Assembly: GCF_040359615.1 (NCBI RefSeq)
Contig: NZ_CP132942.1
Coordinates: forward strand, 2,976,001-3,040,000
Direction of reading: 5' to 3'
Length of the DNA stretch: 64,000 nucleotides
Source: Tunturibacter psychrotolerans
Lineage (GTDB): Bacteria; Acidobacteriota; Terriglobia; Terriglobales; Acidobacteriaceae
The notes beneath the pieces were generated by a model that saw nothing but the letters and a program-made list of their open reading frames with translations, searched no databases and had not been told where the DNA came from. Every line of letters begins with the position of its first letter. The stretch's first letter is position 1. The position numbers and the translations under genes are program-made. Shown here one piece after another: positions 9,346 through 19,222 of this stretch.

Positions 9346-9385
9346 AAAACAACTGTAGCGACCCGAAGGCCGCTACAGTTGTTTT
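9346..9385. terminator. Intrinsic terminator of the Oar-like receptor gene
   Basis: Perfect 15-bp inverted repeat (AAAACAACTGTAGCG at 9346-9360, complement at 9371-9385) with a 10-base loop. Read on the minus strand it comes 17 bp after the receptor stop codon and ends in TTTT, as expected of a rho-independent terminator; the A tract on the other side lets it work in both directions. Confidence 0.8.
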
Positions 9386-9401
9386 GCAAGGTTGCGAGCT
9401 G

Positions 9402-12400
9402 TTAGAAGTGGAGTCGCGCGGAGAGCTGCATCTGCCGTTGACTGTAGATATTGTTGCTGTTGGAGTTGAGGTAGGTGCCGTAGCTCGGCAGGAAGTTGAG
9501 CGTGTTCTGCAGGGTGGCATTGCCGCTGGGGATAGAGTAAGCGCCGTTCGAGACGCTGGTGATGTTCTGGTGGTTCAGCAGGTTGAATGCTTCGGCGAAT
9601 ATCTCCAAACGATAGCTACCGATGCGGGTATCGGGAAGATAGAAGTTCTTGCCTACGCGCAGGTCGACATTGGCTGTCTTCGGCATCGTGAACTGGTTTC
9701 GGCCCAAAACGTCGATGCGATCAGCACTCGATCCTACGCCGTTGATGGTCTTGAACTCTCCAGCACTTGTGCCTCCGGTGACCTTCGGTGAGTAGGGTAG
9801 ACCGTTCTGGATTTGCAGGACCGGTGCGATTCTCCAGCCGTCGACGAGGTATTTCTCCCAGCCATTGATGTGAACCTGCGGCTGATAGATACCGGCGAAG
9901 ACGAAGCGGTGACGAACATCCAACGAGCTGTTGCCGTACTCCCTGCGGAGGTCGGTGGGATCGAAGACGTTGAAGGTGGGAACACCCGTTCCTATGTAGG
10001 GATTGAAGTCCTGTGCATGGGCCCAGGTGAAGTTGGACAGAATCGATAAGCCGTGGCTGTAGCGACGGTTCAACTGGACCGCCAATGCGTTGTACTTGGA
10101 GTTGACGTTACTGGCGATCTCGAGGATATCGCCAAAGTTCGGGTTGGGACGGTTCGCACCGGTGAAGAGTGTGGTGGTATAGACGAAGCCGTTCGGGAGC
10201 GGCGGATTCTTCCCGCCGTGCGGCAAGGTGACGTAGGCGCCGGGGGCCGTTGTCTGCGTGGTGGAATTGTTGACCGTGTAGGATATGGTCTCGTTTCCAG
10301 TCAGGTTGACGTTGGTGTCGTTGGAGCTGTCGAGCTCGCGGCCAAAGGAACCCATGTAGGTAAGAGCGAAGGTAACGTTGTGGCCGAGGTCCTGCTCGAT
10401 GGCCATATCGGCCTCGTGCACCTGCGGATTCTGAAGATGTGGCGAGAGGTAGGCAACCGTAGAGGCTCCTACACAACTGGCGAGCTGTGATGCGCTGGTA
10501 AAGATTGTAGGAAATGCAGGACCGCAGTGACCAGGGGCGGTATAGAGGCCGCTGTAGTTGATTTGTGCATTGGGTCCGCCGGACTCGAGGTAGGTCTGGA
10601 GGATGTTTGCGTTCGGCACGAGACCGTAGTACATGCCATATCCGCCGCGAAGGATGGTTTTTCCTGTGCCATAGACGTTGTAAGAGAAGCCGACGCGAGG
10701 ACCGACGTTGTTTCGATCGTCGGGATGTCCGAAGGTCTGAGGAAGATTGGGGTTGGGAGTGGGGCTGGGGGGAATGTACTGATACTCATACCGCACGCCG
10801 AGGGTAAGAGTGAGCTGTGGAGTGATGCGCCAGTCGTCGGTAAGGAAGCCAGCATATTCATCGGTCGCAATGAGCGAGGCGGTGTTGCCGAATCCCTGGG
10901 CAAAGCCGAAGTAGCTGCCGCCACCATTACTGGCTGCATAGTTGGCGCCGCCGAGGCCGAGCACAGAGTGGAGATAGTCCCCGATAAACTCCCACGAATA
11001 GTCTTCCTCGTAGGTACCGTTTTCGTTGAAGAGATTGCTGATGTAGTCGGAGACGTGGTTGTAATCGAGGCCGAACTTGGTCAGATGCTTGCCGTGACTC
11101 CAGGAGACGGACTCCATGCCCTGCAGGCGACGCTCGTCGGGGAGTGCGTGGCGCTCGAGGTCATCGGGCTTGCCGATGTTGAAACCTTCCGAATCGTACT
11201 CGAATCCGATTTCCACATTGGGCGGGCGTTGGAACTGATTGTTGGTAAGCGGAAGCTCGTTGGGTAGCGGGGTCTGCGAGGTCTCGGTCTCGAGGTCGCG
11301 GCCATACTGGAAGACGAAGTTGTTGACGAGATGGTCATTGAGGATGGTGGTCAGCCGTGCGATTCCCACGTCCTCTTTGACGAAGTCGTTGCCGAAGGAG
11401 GCGCGGCCGTCAAAGTTGGAGGCCTGGGTCTCCATGCCTGCGGGCGAATCCCAACGGAAACGGCTGTACTCGACAGCGAGGTGATTGCGTTCGGTGATCT
11501 GCCAATCGAGCTTTGGGAAGTTGATGACCTGATCTCCGGTACGCGGCACTGTGCCGAGGAAGGTGTTCATGATGCCGAGCCCTTGCGTGTAGTAGGCGGC
11601 ACCACTCTGGTAGCTGGAACCGATGGCGGATGCCAGTTGGCAGGACTCCCAGTCGCCGCCCCATGGTGCTCCGGGACGATTGCCTGTGCCCGCTGCTTCA
11701 GCGACGCCGTTGACGGTGAGGGTGCCGGTGGTGGCGTTGCAGCTCTCACCGGCGGGGAGAACGGAGTTGGCCGAGGCGAAGGTGTCGGCAGGGTCGGAGG
11801 CTCGTGCAGTACCAGGGAAGTTTCGCTGCTGCTGGTCGTACGAGTAGAACCAGAAGAGCTTGTTGCGGATGAGCGGGCCGCCTATGCCGAATCCCCACTG
11901 CTTGCGCCAGTCGGTGGGGTTATACGGAGCGGTGACATAGGTGCCCGAGGAGTTAGGCACCGTCAACGTGGTGTATGGATTGACTGCTCCCCCCAGATTA
12001 TTGTCGCGATCATAGAAGAAGAGTTCGCCGTGATACTGGTTGCCGCCGCTCTTGGTGACGGTGTTGATGACGCCTCCGGCTGCGCGTCCGTACTCGGCGG
12101 AGTAGTTCGAGGTGTTGACCTGAAACTCCTGCACGGCAGATTGGGAGATGGAGTAGGCGGCGCGAGTGCGACCGCGAGCCTCGGAGAAGTAGGCCTGATT
12201 GTCGTCGGCTCCATCCAGGGTGCTGTTGTTGAGCAGGTAGCTGATGCCGCGAAAGCTCAGAAGACCGAAGCCGTCGCTGTTGGAGACGACACCGGGCGTC
12301 AGCAGGGCGAAGCTCGACCAACGGCGGCCGTTGATCGGCAGATTGTCGATCTCGGTCTGGTCGACGACAGTGGAGATGGCGGGCGAGTCCGTGTGCATCG

Positions 12401-12806
12401 TCGGAGATTCGTCGGTGACATCGACGGTCTCCGTGACCTTGCCGACACTTAGCTTAGGGGAGACGTTGGTGGCATCGCCTACCGAGACGGGAACTTGTGC
12501 CTCGCGGTAGGTCTGAAAGCCGGTGAAGGTTACGACGAGGGTGTAGGTGCCGGGTTCGAGTTCGGTGATGCTGTAGTCGCCAGCTTTACTGGTAGTGGCG
12601 GAACGAACTGCTTTTGTAGCAGAGTTGGTGACCGTCACCATGACGTCGGACAAGATAGCGCCGTTCTGATCGGAGATCGTGCCGCCAATAGCGCCGGTCG
12701 AGGCCGATTGCGCAAAGGCGGTCGAGCGAGGGGCCACAAACAATCCAATGAGGAATACCGCCGTGAAGAACAAAATAAACTTACGCTGCATCAATGAATC
12801 TCCCAA
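9402..12806 (-). CDS. Oar-like TonB-dependent receptor with carboxypeptidase-regulatory domain
   Basis: 1134 residues; the ATG at 12791 (MQRKFILFFTAVFLIG) is the more natural start. After a signal peptide (to ~33) comes a carboxypeptidase-regulatory-like beta-sandwich (GAIGGTISDQNGAILSDV, ~38-120), a plug domain (~125-255, with NLPINGRRWSSFALLTPG and the QEFQVNTSNYSAEYGRAAGGVIN segment), then a large outer-membrane beta-barrel ending in the aromatic C terminus SARLHF. Acidobacteria carry many of these paralogues; substrates are generally unknown and presumed to be large organic polymers or peptides. The gene lies 67 bp after an exported NHL-repeat protein in the same direction. Confidence 0.9.
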   Translation of the reverse strand: MGDSLMQRKFILFFTAVFLIGLFVAPRSTAFAQSASTGAIGGTISDQNGAILSDVMVTVTNSATKAVRSATTSKAGDYSITELEPGTYTLVVTFTGFQTYREAQVPVSVGDATNVSPKLSVGKVTETVDVTDESPTMHTDSPAISTVVDQTEIDNLPINGRRWSSFALLTPGVVSNSDGFGLLSFRGISYLLNNSTLDGADDNQAYFSEARGRTRAAYSISQSAVQEFQVNTSNYSAEYGRAAGGVINTVTKSGGNQYHGELFFYDRDNNLGGAVNPYTTLTVPNSSGTYVTAPYNPTDWRKQWGFGIGGPLIRNKLFWFYSYDQQQRNFPGTARASDPADTFASANSVLPAGESCNATTGTLTVNGVAEAAGTGNRPGAPWGGDWESCQLASAIGSSYQSGAAYYTQGLGIMNTFLGTVPRTGDQVINFPKLDWQITERNHLAVEYSRFRWDSPAGMETQASNFDGRASFGNDFVKEDVGIARLTTILNDHLVNNFVFQYGRDLETETSQTPLPNELPLTNNQFQRPPNVEIGFEYDSEGFNIGKPDDLERHALPDERRLQGMESVSWSHGKHLTKFGLDYNHVSDYISNLFNENGTYEEDYSWEFIGDYLHSVLGLGGANYAASNGGGSYFGFAQGFGNTASLIATDEYAGFLTDDWRITPQLTLTLGVRYEYQYIPPSPTPNPNLPQTFGHPDDRNNVGPRVGFSYNVYGTGKTILRGGYGMYYGLVPNANILQTYLESGGPNAQINYSGLYTAPGHCGPAFPTIFTSASQLASCVGASTVAYLSPHLQNPQVHEADMAIEQDLGHNVTFALTYMGSFGRELDSSNDTNVNLTGNETISYTVNNSTTQTTAPGAYVTLPHGGKNPPLPNGFVYTTTLFTGANRPNPNFGDILEIASNVNSKYNALAVQLNRRYSHGLSILSNFTWAHAQDFNPYIGTGVPTFNVFDPTDLRREYGNSSLDVRHRFVFAGIYQPQVHINGWEKYLVDGWRIAPVLQIQNGLPYSPKVTGGTSAGEFKTINGVGSSADRIDVLGRNQFTMPKTANVDLRVGKNFYLPDTRIGSYRLEIFAEAFNLLNHQNITSVSNGAYSIPSGNATLQNTLNFLPSYGTYLNSNSNNIYSQRQMQLSARLHF

Positions 12807-12818
12807 TGTCTGCTTCAG

Positions 12819-12835
12819 GCCGGGTGCGACCCGGC
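12819..12835. promoter_or_regulatory. Short hairpin between NHL-protein and receptor genes
   Basis: GCCGGGT (12819-12825) and its complement (12829-12835) flank a 3-base loop in the 67-bp gap between the two minus-strand genes. Without a T run it is more likely an mRNA processing or partial attenuation structure than a full terminator. Confidence 0.35.
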
Positions 12836-12873
12836 TTCGTAGTGATAAATGGATTGCGTAGTAAGGAGAGCCG

Positions 12874-15429
12874 CTACGGCTGAGGGGTGACAGCCAACGT
12901 CATGGAGACGGTCTGAACGATATTGGTTCCCGTCGAAACAACGTTGGGTGTTCCGGTCGCTGTGATTGTCAGAGTGCTCGTTCCTGTAGCGGTAGTTGGT
13001 CCGGTCTTCGTGCCGCTGCTGCATCCATTCAGAAAAGCCGAACCGCCCATCAGGATGGCCAACAGCAAGAGCGTCTTGGGGAGCTTCCCATTGACACGGC
13101 CGCGCAGGACCAGCAGAAGCAGGGCTGCTCCAGGAAGACAGGCAAAGACGATCTGCCCTCCACGAGAACCGGGAAGAGCAAGGGGGCGAACCGCAGAACT
13201 GCCCGGTCCGGCCGTAATAATGGACAGAGCCACCGTCGCTCCGCCTGCTCCAACTGATACTGATGAAGGACTGAACTGGCAAGAAGCATTCGCTGGAAGC
13301 CCCGAGCAGGCAAACGAGACCATGCCTGCATAACTGCCCGTGGAGTTCAAAGTGATGCCATTCGCTGCAATCTGGCCTTGGGCCACCGTGATCATCGGTT
13401 GCACCGGCGTGATCGTGAACGTAGGGATAACTGAGGTGACAGAGTTCGCTGCCGAAGTGGAACCGAAGAAGAACTGGCTCCCGCTGTAGCTCGCCGTCAC
13501 CGAGGCCGCTCCTACGGGGAAGGTGTATTGAATGGACGCCTGTCCCTTGGCAACGGCCTGCGGAGTTCCGATCTGCGTTCCGTTGTTGTAGAAGGTGACG
13601 GTGCCGGTGATCGGAGCTGACGTCGTGGTGGTGCTCACTGTAGCCGTGATGGTTACTGGGGATACGGGATTTGTGCTGTTTGTGGAGAGATTGAGTGAGG
13701 TGTTGCTAGCGACTTGTTCCAGTTCCAGATAGCCGGTGAGGGGAATATCCGCAGTCAGGCCCTTAGCGCTGGCAATATGCAGGGTGCTCGAGAAGGGACC
13801 GGACGCAGTCTGCGTCGGGGTCGCCGTAATCGGCAGCGAACAATCTGTCGTGTTGTCAGTGTTGGTCGTGCAGCTGGATTCGCCAAGGGAGAAGTTGTTG
13901 GGATTAGCGGTCAGCGTATACGGTATACCGGCCGGGCCGTCGTTCACGCCGAAGTGAATGCTAACCGTCTGCGTTGGGTTTGTGCCCAGGATCGTGCCGA
14001 AATTCGCGTTGGTTGCAATCTTGTGGACTAAACCTGCGACAGAATCTGCGATAAACAGCGTACCCGCAGCGTCGGAGTAGAGCCCAGCGACACCAACAGA
14101 GGCGAAAGTGCCACCGCTTCCAATCGTACCCGTTGAAAACTTTGTCTCGTTTGCCGGACAGCCATCGCCGTAAGCACCGGCGCAAGGTTTGCCCGCACCA
14201 GCAAAGACATAGATCCCCTGATTCGCTGCATCGATACGCCAGATCCAGCCCTTGAGGGAGTCGGAGGTGTAGATGTTGCCGTTGGTGTCGATCGCTAGAC
14301 CGAAGTTGCTCCCGATGGGAACCGTATTCGCCGTACCACGCTGATTCGTGACTGTTGTCGAAGCCTGCGTCCCAGCCCAGGTGGAGATGATTCCCCCTGA
14401 TGAGATCTGCGCGACAGCTGCGCTGAACTCGTTGGCGAAGTAAACATCGCCCAGTCCGTCGGTGACCAGCGCATACGGAGAATGCATCTGTGAGGTGCTG
14501 GCTGGATTCCCGGGTGTCCATGCACCAGAAGCGCATCCAGCGCTACTTGTAGTGCCATTTGGGCAGTAAGCGCCATCTCCCGCGTTCTGAAAACCTGCGA
14601 TCTTTGCAATCGTTCCTGTCGGGATCGAGATATCGGCGATCGTGACTGTAGCCGAAGTAAGATTCACCGCCAGAATGGCATTTCTGAACTCATCGGCAAC
14701 ATAGAGGACGCCTTGTTTGTCGAAAGTGATGCCATAGGGGCTATCGAGCGAGCCTCCGGTAGCAGCACTAATAGTCGATGAAGCAGTGTTTGCCGCATAG
14801 CCGAAAGCAGCCTTCGTGCCGGCAATGTTGCCTGCGACATTGCTGATAACACCCGGGCCGGTAATCAGGCCCGAGCTATCAGCTGCAATCATGCGGACCG
14901 TTGAATTACTTGTATCGCCGAAGTAGAGATTGCCGGTAAGGGGCGAAAACGCGAGCCCCTGGGGAGCGCCCAGCTTTACGGAGGTCGACAAGCAGCCGTC
15001 TCCTTGCCAGTCGGTCGAGGTATTCGTGTCGCTGCCGCCGCAGGCTGCGGACTTGGCGGGGTTTGCCGTCACACCGCCGGCGATCGCAGTAATCACGCCG
15101 GTAACAGCATCGACCCGCCGGATAATGGCGTTTTTGGAATCGGAGATGAAGACGTTGCCCTGCGAATCTTCGGTAACGTAGCGGGGGTCATTTAATTGCA
15201 CCTCCGTTGCCAGGCAGCCATCGCCGAATTTGTCCAACGCCATTTTGCCGCTGGGGCAGATCTGGTTTGGGGTGAAGGTTGCAGTTGTACCGCCGCCTGC
15301 GACCAGCGTCGTGGCATAGGGAAGAAGTTGGGGATTCGCAGTTTGCCCCTGCATATGTGGGGCCATAACTACGAGAAGAGGAAGGAGTACACCAAGGCCC
15401 AGACGACGAGTAAAACGAACCGCAAACAT
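12874..15429 (-). CDS. Exported NHL-repeat/Ig-like domain protein
   Basis: 851 residues. Signal peptide at 1-29. Residues ~35-470 carry NHL-type beta-propeller repeats, seen as recurring blocks such as DPRYVTEDSQGNVFISDSKN and SPYALVTDGLGDVYFANEF. Residues ~480-690 hold Ig-like beta-sandwich domains (VTITATVSTTTTSAPITGTVTFYNNG). The C-terminal part has two hydrophobic segments around a basic stretch (LLLLVLRGRVNGKLPKTLLLLAILMGG) followed by a lipobox-like LNGC and a Ser/Thr-rich tail. It is probably a cell-surface or periplasmic protein. GGAGCAGGT precedes the ATG. It is followed in the same direction by the receptor gene, so the two may be co-expressed. Confidence 0.85.
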   Translation of the reverse strand: MFAVRFTRRLGLGVLLPLLVVMAPHMQGQTANPQLLPYATTLVAGGGTTATFTPNQICPSGKMALDKFGDGCLATEVQLNDPRYVTEDSQGNVFISDSKNAIIRRVDAVTGVITAIAGGVTANPAKSAACGGSDTNTSTDWQGDGCLSTSVKLGAPQGLAFSPLTGNLYFGDTSNSTVRMIAADSSGLITGPGVISNVAGNIAGTKAAFGYAANTASSTISAATGGSLDSPYGITFDKQGVLYVADEFRNAILAVNLTSATVTIADISIPTGTIAKIAGFQNAGDGAYCPNGTTSSAGCASGAWTPGNPASTSQMHSPYALVTDGLGDVYFANEFSAAVAQISSGGIISTWAGTQASTTVTNQRGTANTVPIGSNFGLAIDTNGNIYTSDSLKGWIWRIDAANQGIYVFAGAGKPCAGAYGDGCPANETKFSTGTIGSGGTFASVGVAGLYSDAAGTLFIADSVAGLVHKIATNANFGTILGTNPTQTVSIHFGVNDGPAGIPYTLTANPNNFSLGESSCTTNTDNTTDCSLPITATPTQTASGPFSSTLHIASAKGLTADIPLTGYLELEQVASNTSLNLSTNSTNPVSPVTITATVSTTTTSAPITGTVTFYNNGTQIGTPQAVAKGQASIQYTFPVGAASVTASYSGSQFFFGSTSAANSVTSVIPTFTITPVQPMITVAQGQIAANGITLNSTGSYAGMVSFACSGLPANASCQFSPSSVSVGAGGATVALSIITAGPGSSAVRPLALPGSRGGQIVFACLPGAALLLLVLRGRVNGKLPKTLLLLAILMGGSAFLNGCSSGTKTGPTTATGTSTLTITATGTPNVVSTGTNIVQTVSMTLAVTPQP

Positions 15430-15777
15430 ACCTGCTCCGAAGGGAAATAAAAATACTGGAGGCTCGCAAGCCTTCAGGTCTAATCAGTCGCTTGAATGGA
15501 TGATGAGCGCAGATCGGTGTAGATCGATCTGGAGAACATTGAACCTATCAGCGCGCGTGAGAGCCTTGATAGCAGTCGGATATTACAAAGACATAAATCT
15601 AATATCTGACATAAAAGATTCGTTATCAGCATTGTGTTTTCTCCGGTGGCGAACGAGAATCAGCATGGTGGCTGGCGCGACGGAATTCGTTTCGATGCAC
15701 CCGAGGTCCTTCACTCCCGGACGCTGCCAGGATTGTCTTAGTCGAATAAAAAACAAGAAGTGAGAACACATCATCAA
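15430..15777. other. Divergent promoter region between NHL-protein and phospholipase C genes
   Basis: 348 bp without a supported gene. It must hold both promoters. The section 15580-15630 is AT-rich and contains GACATAAA twice (starting near 15589 and 15608), a possible regulator site; I could not place a convincing -35/-10 pair. Confidence 0.4.
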
Positions 15778-18321
15778 ATGGCGCAAACAAGGCGGGACTT
15801 TCTTAAGATTGCAGCGATGTTGTCTGGCGCGGCCGGGATGTCAGGGGTTATTCCAGAATCGATTCAACGGGCCCTCGCAATCGAACCGGACAAGGGATCG
15901 ACGTATCTCGACGCAGAGCACATCGTCATCCTGATGCAGGAGAATCGATCTTTCGATCACTCGCTAGGAACACTGCAGGGTGTGCGCGGATTCAACGACC
16001 CTCGTGCGATTCGTCTCCCCAACGGCAATTCCGTCTTTGTCCAAACTGACGCTGCAGGAGACTCCTACGCTCCGTGGAGAATGGATATTCGCGATACACG
16101 GATTACATGGATGGGATCCGTACCGCACTCCCGCCACAGCCAGGTGGATGCGTGGAATGAGGGCCGTCATGATGGCTGGTTGGAAGCAAAACGTTCGTAC
16201 TCGCGCGAGTACACCCATCTTCCGCTGACGATGGGGCATTACACCCGCGAAGATCTGCCGTTCTACTATGCGCTGGCCGATGCCTTTACCGTCTGCGACC
16301 AGAATTACTGCTCGGTGATGACCAGCACGACCCCGAACCGTTGTGTCTTTTGGACAGGGACCGTGCGCGACGCACAACGAGTAGATTCCAGGGTCTACAT
16401 GCGGAACGACGAGATAATCGGTGGGGGGATGACCTGGAAGACCTACCCGGAGCGCCTCCACGAGGCGGGAATCAGTTGGAAGTTCTACCAGAACGAATTG
16501 ACGAACTCGGGCGGTCTCAACAATGAAGCGCAGGCCTGGCTAACGAACTTCGGTTGCAATCTGCTGGAGTTTTTCGCTGCTTACAACATTGAGGCATATC
16601 CGGGTGCTGCTTTGGCTATCCAGGAAAAGATTGAATACCTGACACAGCAGATCGCGAAGATTGAACACAGTCTCGAAGGGGCCAAGGATGCGCACGCCAA
16701 AACACAGCTGCAAACGAGACTGGACAACGACAGGAATCGTATCGAGAAGCTGAAGGCGACACTCACGAATTGCGGAGAGTCACGTTTCAAGGAACTCACG
16801 GATCAGCAACAGGCGTTGCATACTGCGGCCTTTGTCACCAATATTGGCGATCCGCACTACCGCTCGCTCGACGAGCTCACCTTCGAGGACGACAAGCAGC
16901 AGGAGATGAAGGTGCCGAAGGGCGATATCCTGCATCAGTTTCGTCAGGACGTTGACGGAGGCAAGCTCCCGACGGTTTCGTGGCTGAGCGCACCGGAGAA
17001 GTTCTCTGATCACCCCACTTCTCCATGGTATGGAGCCTGGTATGTTTCCGAGGTGATGAACATCCTGACCAAGAACCCCGAAGTCTGGAAGAAGACAATC
17101 TTTATCCTGACCTACGACGAGAATGACGGCTACTTTGATCATGCGCCTTCCTATGTTGCTGCAGACCCCAAGAGACCGCATACCGGTCGCGCTTCTGAGG
17201 GTATCGATGCAGGCATCGAATACACCTACGCCAAGGATGAGATCGTGCAGGGGGTAACGGAGAATGAGGCGCGATCGGGTCCGATCGGGATGGGATTTCG
17301 TGTGCCGATGGTGGTCGCCTCGCCGTGGAGCCGCGGCGGCTGGGTGAACTCCCAGCTCTTCGACCACACCTCGACTCTCATGTTTCTTGAAGACTTCATG
17401 GAGAAGAAACATGGCAAACAGGTGGTGGAAGAGAACATCAGCAGCTGGAGACGATCTGTCTCTGGCGATCTGACCTCGTGCTTCCGTCCTCATGATCCAA
17501 AGGAGACGAAGCTCTCGTTCCTGGATCGTGATCACTTTGTCGTCGGCATCCAGAAAGCCCGCTATAAAGAGATCCCGTCCGGCTTCAAGAAGCTGAACCC
17601 GGAGCAGATCGAGCAGATCAATCGAAATCCGGTGGGCGCCCAGTTCACCTCTCATCAAGAGAAGGGGATTCGTCCGTCATCACCGCTCCCTTATGAACTC
17701 TATGCAGACGGCGGCGTAAGTCCCGACGGAACAAAGTTCCAATTGCGCCTGAAAGCGGGTAACGATGTCCACGGCAGGCGATCGGCGGGATCACCCTTCA
17801 ATGTCTACCTCCGCAACACGCAGCAAACCACGGCGACGGGAAACGGATTGATGGTCGCGACCTATGCCGTGAAGGCAGGAGACACAATCTCCGAGGACAT
17901 CCCTCTGGAAATTTTTGCAGACGGTCGCTACTCCATTAATATCCACGGACCAAATGGTTTCTACCGTTCCTTCAATGGTGATTCTCAGTCGGCAAATGTG
18001 CAGACACAAATTCTCTACGAGCGGCAAGGGGCGTCGCTTACCGGCAACGTGAAAGTACATCTGCACAATTCAGGCGCCAAGCCTGTTAAAGTCACCGTTC
18101 AAGACAACTCATATGGAACCGGCTCCGTAGTGAAGACTCTCGCAACGATGAGTTCCACTTCCGTCGCGCTCACTTTGAAGCACAGCTATGGATGGTACGA
18201 CTTCACCGTGAAGGCCGAGGGCTCCAGGACCGAAGGCCGCTTTGCGGGCCGTGTGGAGACAGGCCGCTCGAGTTTCAGTGATCCATTGATGGGCGGAATT
18301 CTGTCAGGCGAGAAGGCATAG
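15778..18321 (+). CDS. Phosphocholine-type phospholipase C, Tat-exported
   Basis: 847 residues from the ATG at 15778; the longer frame from a GTG at 15760 only adds six residues before the Tat signal (RRDFLK, then a hydrophobic stretch to about residue 35). The catalytic phosphoesterase domain (about 40-500) has the family motifs: QENRSFDH near residue 54, SVMTSTTPNRCVFWTGT near 180, and DENDGYFDH near 450. A helical, coiled-coil-like insertion lies at about 275-335. The C-terminal third contains two repeats of the PLC-type C-terminal domain. It hydrolyses phosphatidylcholine or sphingomyelin outside the cytoplasm (family TIGR03396). Head group preference is not readable from sequence. Confidence 0.9.
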   Translation: MAQTRRDFLKIAAMLSGAAGMSGVIPESIQRALAIEPDKGSTYLDAEHIVILMQENRSFDHSLGTLQGVRGFNDPRAIRLPNGNSVFVQTDAAGDSYAPWRMDIRDTRITWMGSVPHSRHSQVDAWNEGRHDGWLEAKRSYSREYTHLPLTMGHYTREDLPFYYALADAFTVCDQNYCSVMTSTTPNRCVFWTGTVRDAQRVDSRVYMRNDEIIGGGMTWKTYPERLHEAGISWKFYQNELTNSGGLNNEAQAWLTNFGCNLLEFFAAYNIEAYPGAALAIQEKIEYLTQQIAKIEHSLEGAKDAHAKTQLQTRLDNDRNRIEKLKATLTNCGESRFKELTDQQQALHTAAFVTNIGDPHYRSLDELTFEDDKQQEMKVPKGDILHQFRQDVDGGKLPTVSWLSAPEKFSDHPTSPWYGAWYVSEVMNILTKNPEVWKKTIFILTYDENDGYFDHAPSYVAADPKRPHTGRASEGIDAGIEYTYAKDEIVQGVTENEARSGPIGMGFRVPMVVASPWSRGGWVNSQLFDHTSTLMFLEDFMEKKHGKQVVEENISSWRRSVSGDLTSCFRPHDPKETKLSFLDRDHFVVGIQKARYKEIPSGFKKLNPEQIEQINRNPVGAQFTSHQEKGIRPSSPLPYELYADGGVSPDGTKFQLRLKAGNDVHGRRSAGSPFNVYLRNTQQTTATGNGLMVATYAVKAGDTISEDIPLEIFADGRYSINIHGPNGFYRSFNGDSQSANVQTQILYERQGASLTGNVKVHLHNSGAKPVKVTVQDNSYGTGSVVKTLATMSSTSVALTLKHSYGWYDFTVKAEGSRTEGRFAGRVETGRSSFSDPLMGGILSGEKA

Positions 18322-18811
18322 TCCCGTACTCATGTGTCGAAAGCGAGTGGGGTGAGCCCATGGCAGTGAGAGGTCAGAATTGCATACCGAAGCCACGTGG
18401 AAACAGAGGTTGCGTTGAGTCGTCCGGGACACCACTCTTCTCAGAATCAAGGGCCATTCCAAGGTCGTGACGAAAATGCACGGGGTAGTCTCGCATCAAC
18501 CCTCGGAGTCTTATTTGTGGCGAAGGAGAAGGGGTAACAGATCAAGCCAAATGGCTGATGGTGCCGCGCGCATAAACTGGGGTGCCGGCGGTCAATGATC
18601 GCATCGGAATCGAACCAAATCCCTGAATCGCGGGGCTCTGGAAGAGTTGCCGACCAATCATCGAGAACACACCAAGCTTTCGTGCTCAGGGCTCAATGAG
18701 TGCATTGGCCTGAAAGCGTCAATCGAGATCAACTACAGAATTGTCGCTCGCTCACAATCAGAAGCCAGAGCATCGATACACAGCTAAAAAGATATTTCAT
18801 AAGTTTCACGC
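18322..18811. other. Non-coding interval downstream of phospholipase C
   Basis: 490 bp with no supported gene. A looser copy of the GTTGCCGACC intergenic motif is at 18649-18659. No hairpin with a T run was found close to the phospholipase stop. Confidence 0.4.
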
Positions 18812-18840
18812 TTGACTCGTTTTGCGCGCCCGCTTATATT
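18812..18840 (+). promoter_or_regulatory. Strong sigma-70-type promoter upstream of the S53 peptidase
   Basis: TTGACT (18812-18817), a 17-bp spacer, and TATATT (18835-18840) give the best promoter match in the window. The expected transcription start is about 18846-18848, leaving a leader of about 375 nucleotides before the S53 peptidase gene. Confidence 0.7.
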
Positions 18841-18846
18841 CCTTCC

Positions 18847-18900
18847 ATGTTTGATCGCGTCCAACTGCTTCGATCCCTCCCAAGTCTCCGCACTTGTTGA
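18847..18900 (+). CDS. Possible leaderless 17-codon leader peptide
   Basis: An ATG at 18847 falls on the predicted transcription start of the promoter at 18812-18840 and opens a short frame (MFDRVQLLRSLPSLRTC, then TGA). It has no room for a ribosome binding site, so it would be translated as a leaderless message. It may be a regulatory upstream ORF for the peptidase gene 320 bp further on, or chance. The 320 bp after it contain no other supported gene. Confidence 0.25.
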   Translation: MFDRVQLLRSLPSLRTC

Positions 18901-19222
18901 TGCATATCAATATCCTCGACACAGCTCTGTAGTGATAGCCAACATCTGCTCATGTTGTCTTACTGTTACTGGCAAATTGTTCTTTGCCTTGTAACCGTAT
19001 GGCGGCTTCTTGCTGAGTGTCTAAGAACGGCTTTACAGGGCCCTCGTTCAAAACTTTGTTGAAACGCAATCGATTCTGATCGGTTGCTCTCCTCTGCCTT
19101 CAGGGAAGAGCGAAAACACGCTCCGTGGGTCTCTCTACATTTCTCCGGGAGATCACTTGCCTGTCCATTTCACGCCGTATCCACGCTGACATCCGTGTCG
19201 GCACTCGCAATAAGGGGAAATC

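Noticed and set aside
11331..12452. 373-codon open frame on the plus strand inside the Oar-like receptor gene
   Set aside because: Antisense to a clear receptor; Gly/Val/Ala-rich composition is that of a mirror frame in high-GC DNA, and no ribosome site or motif is present.
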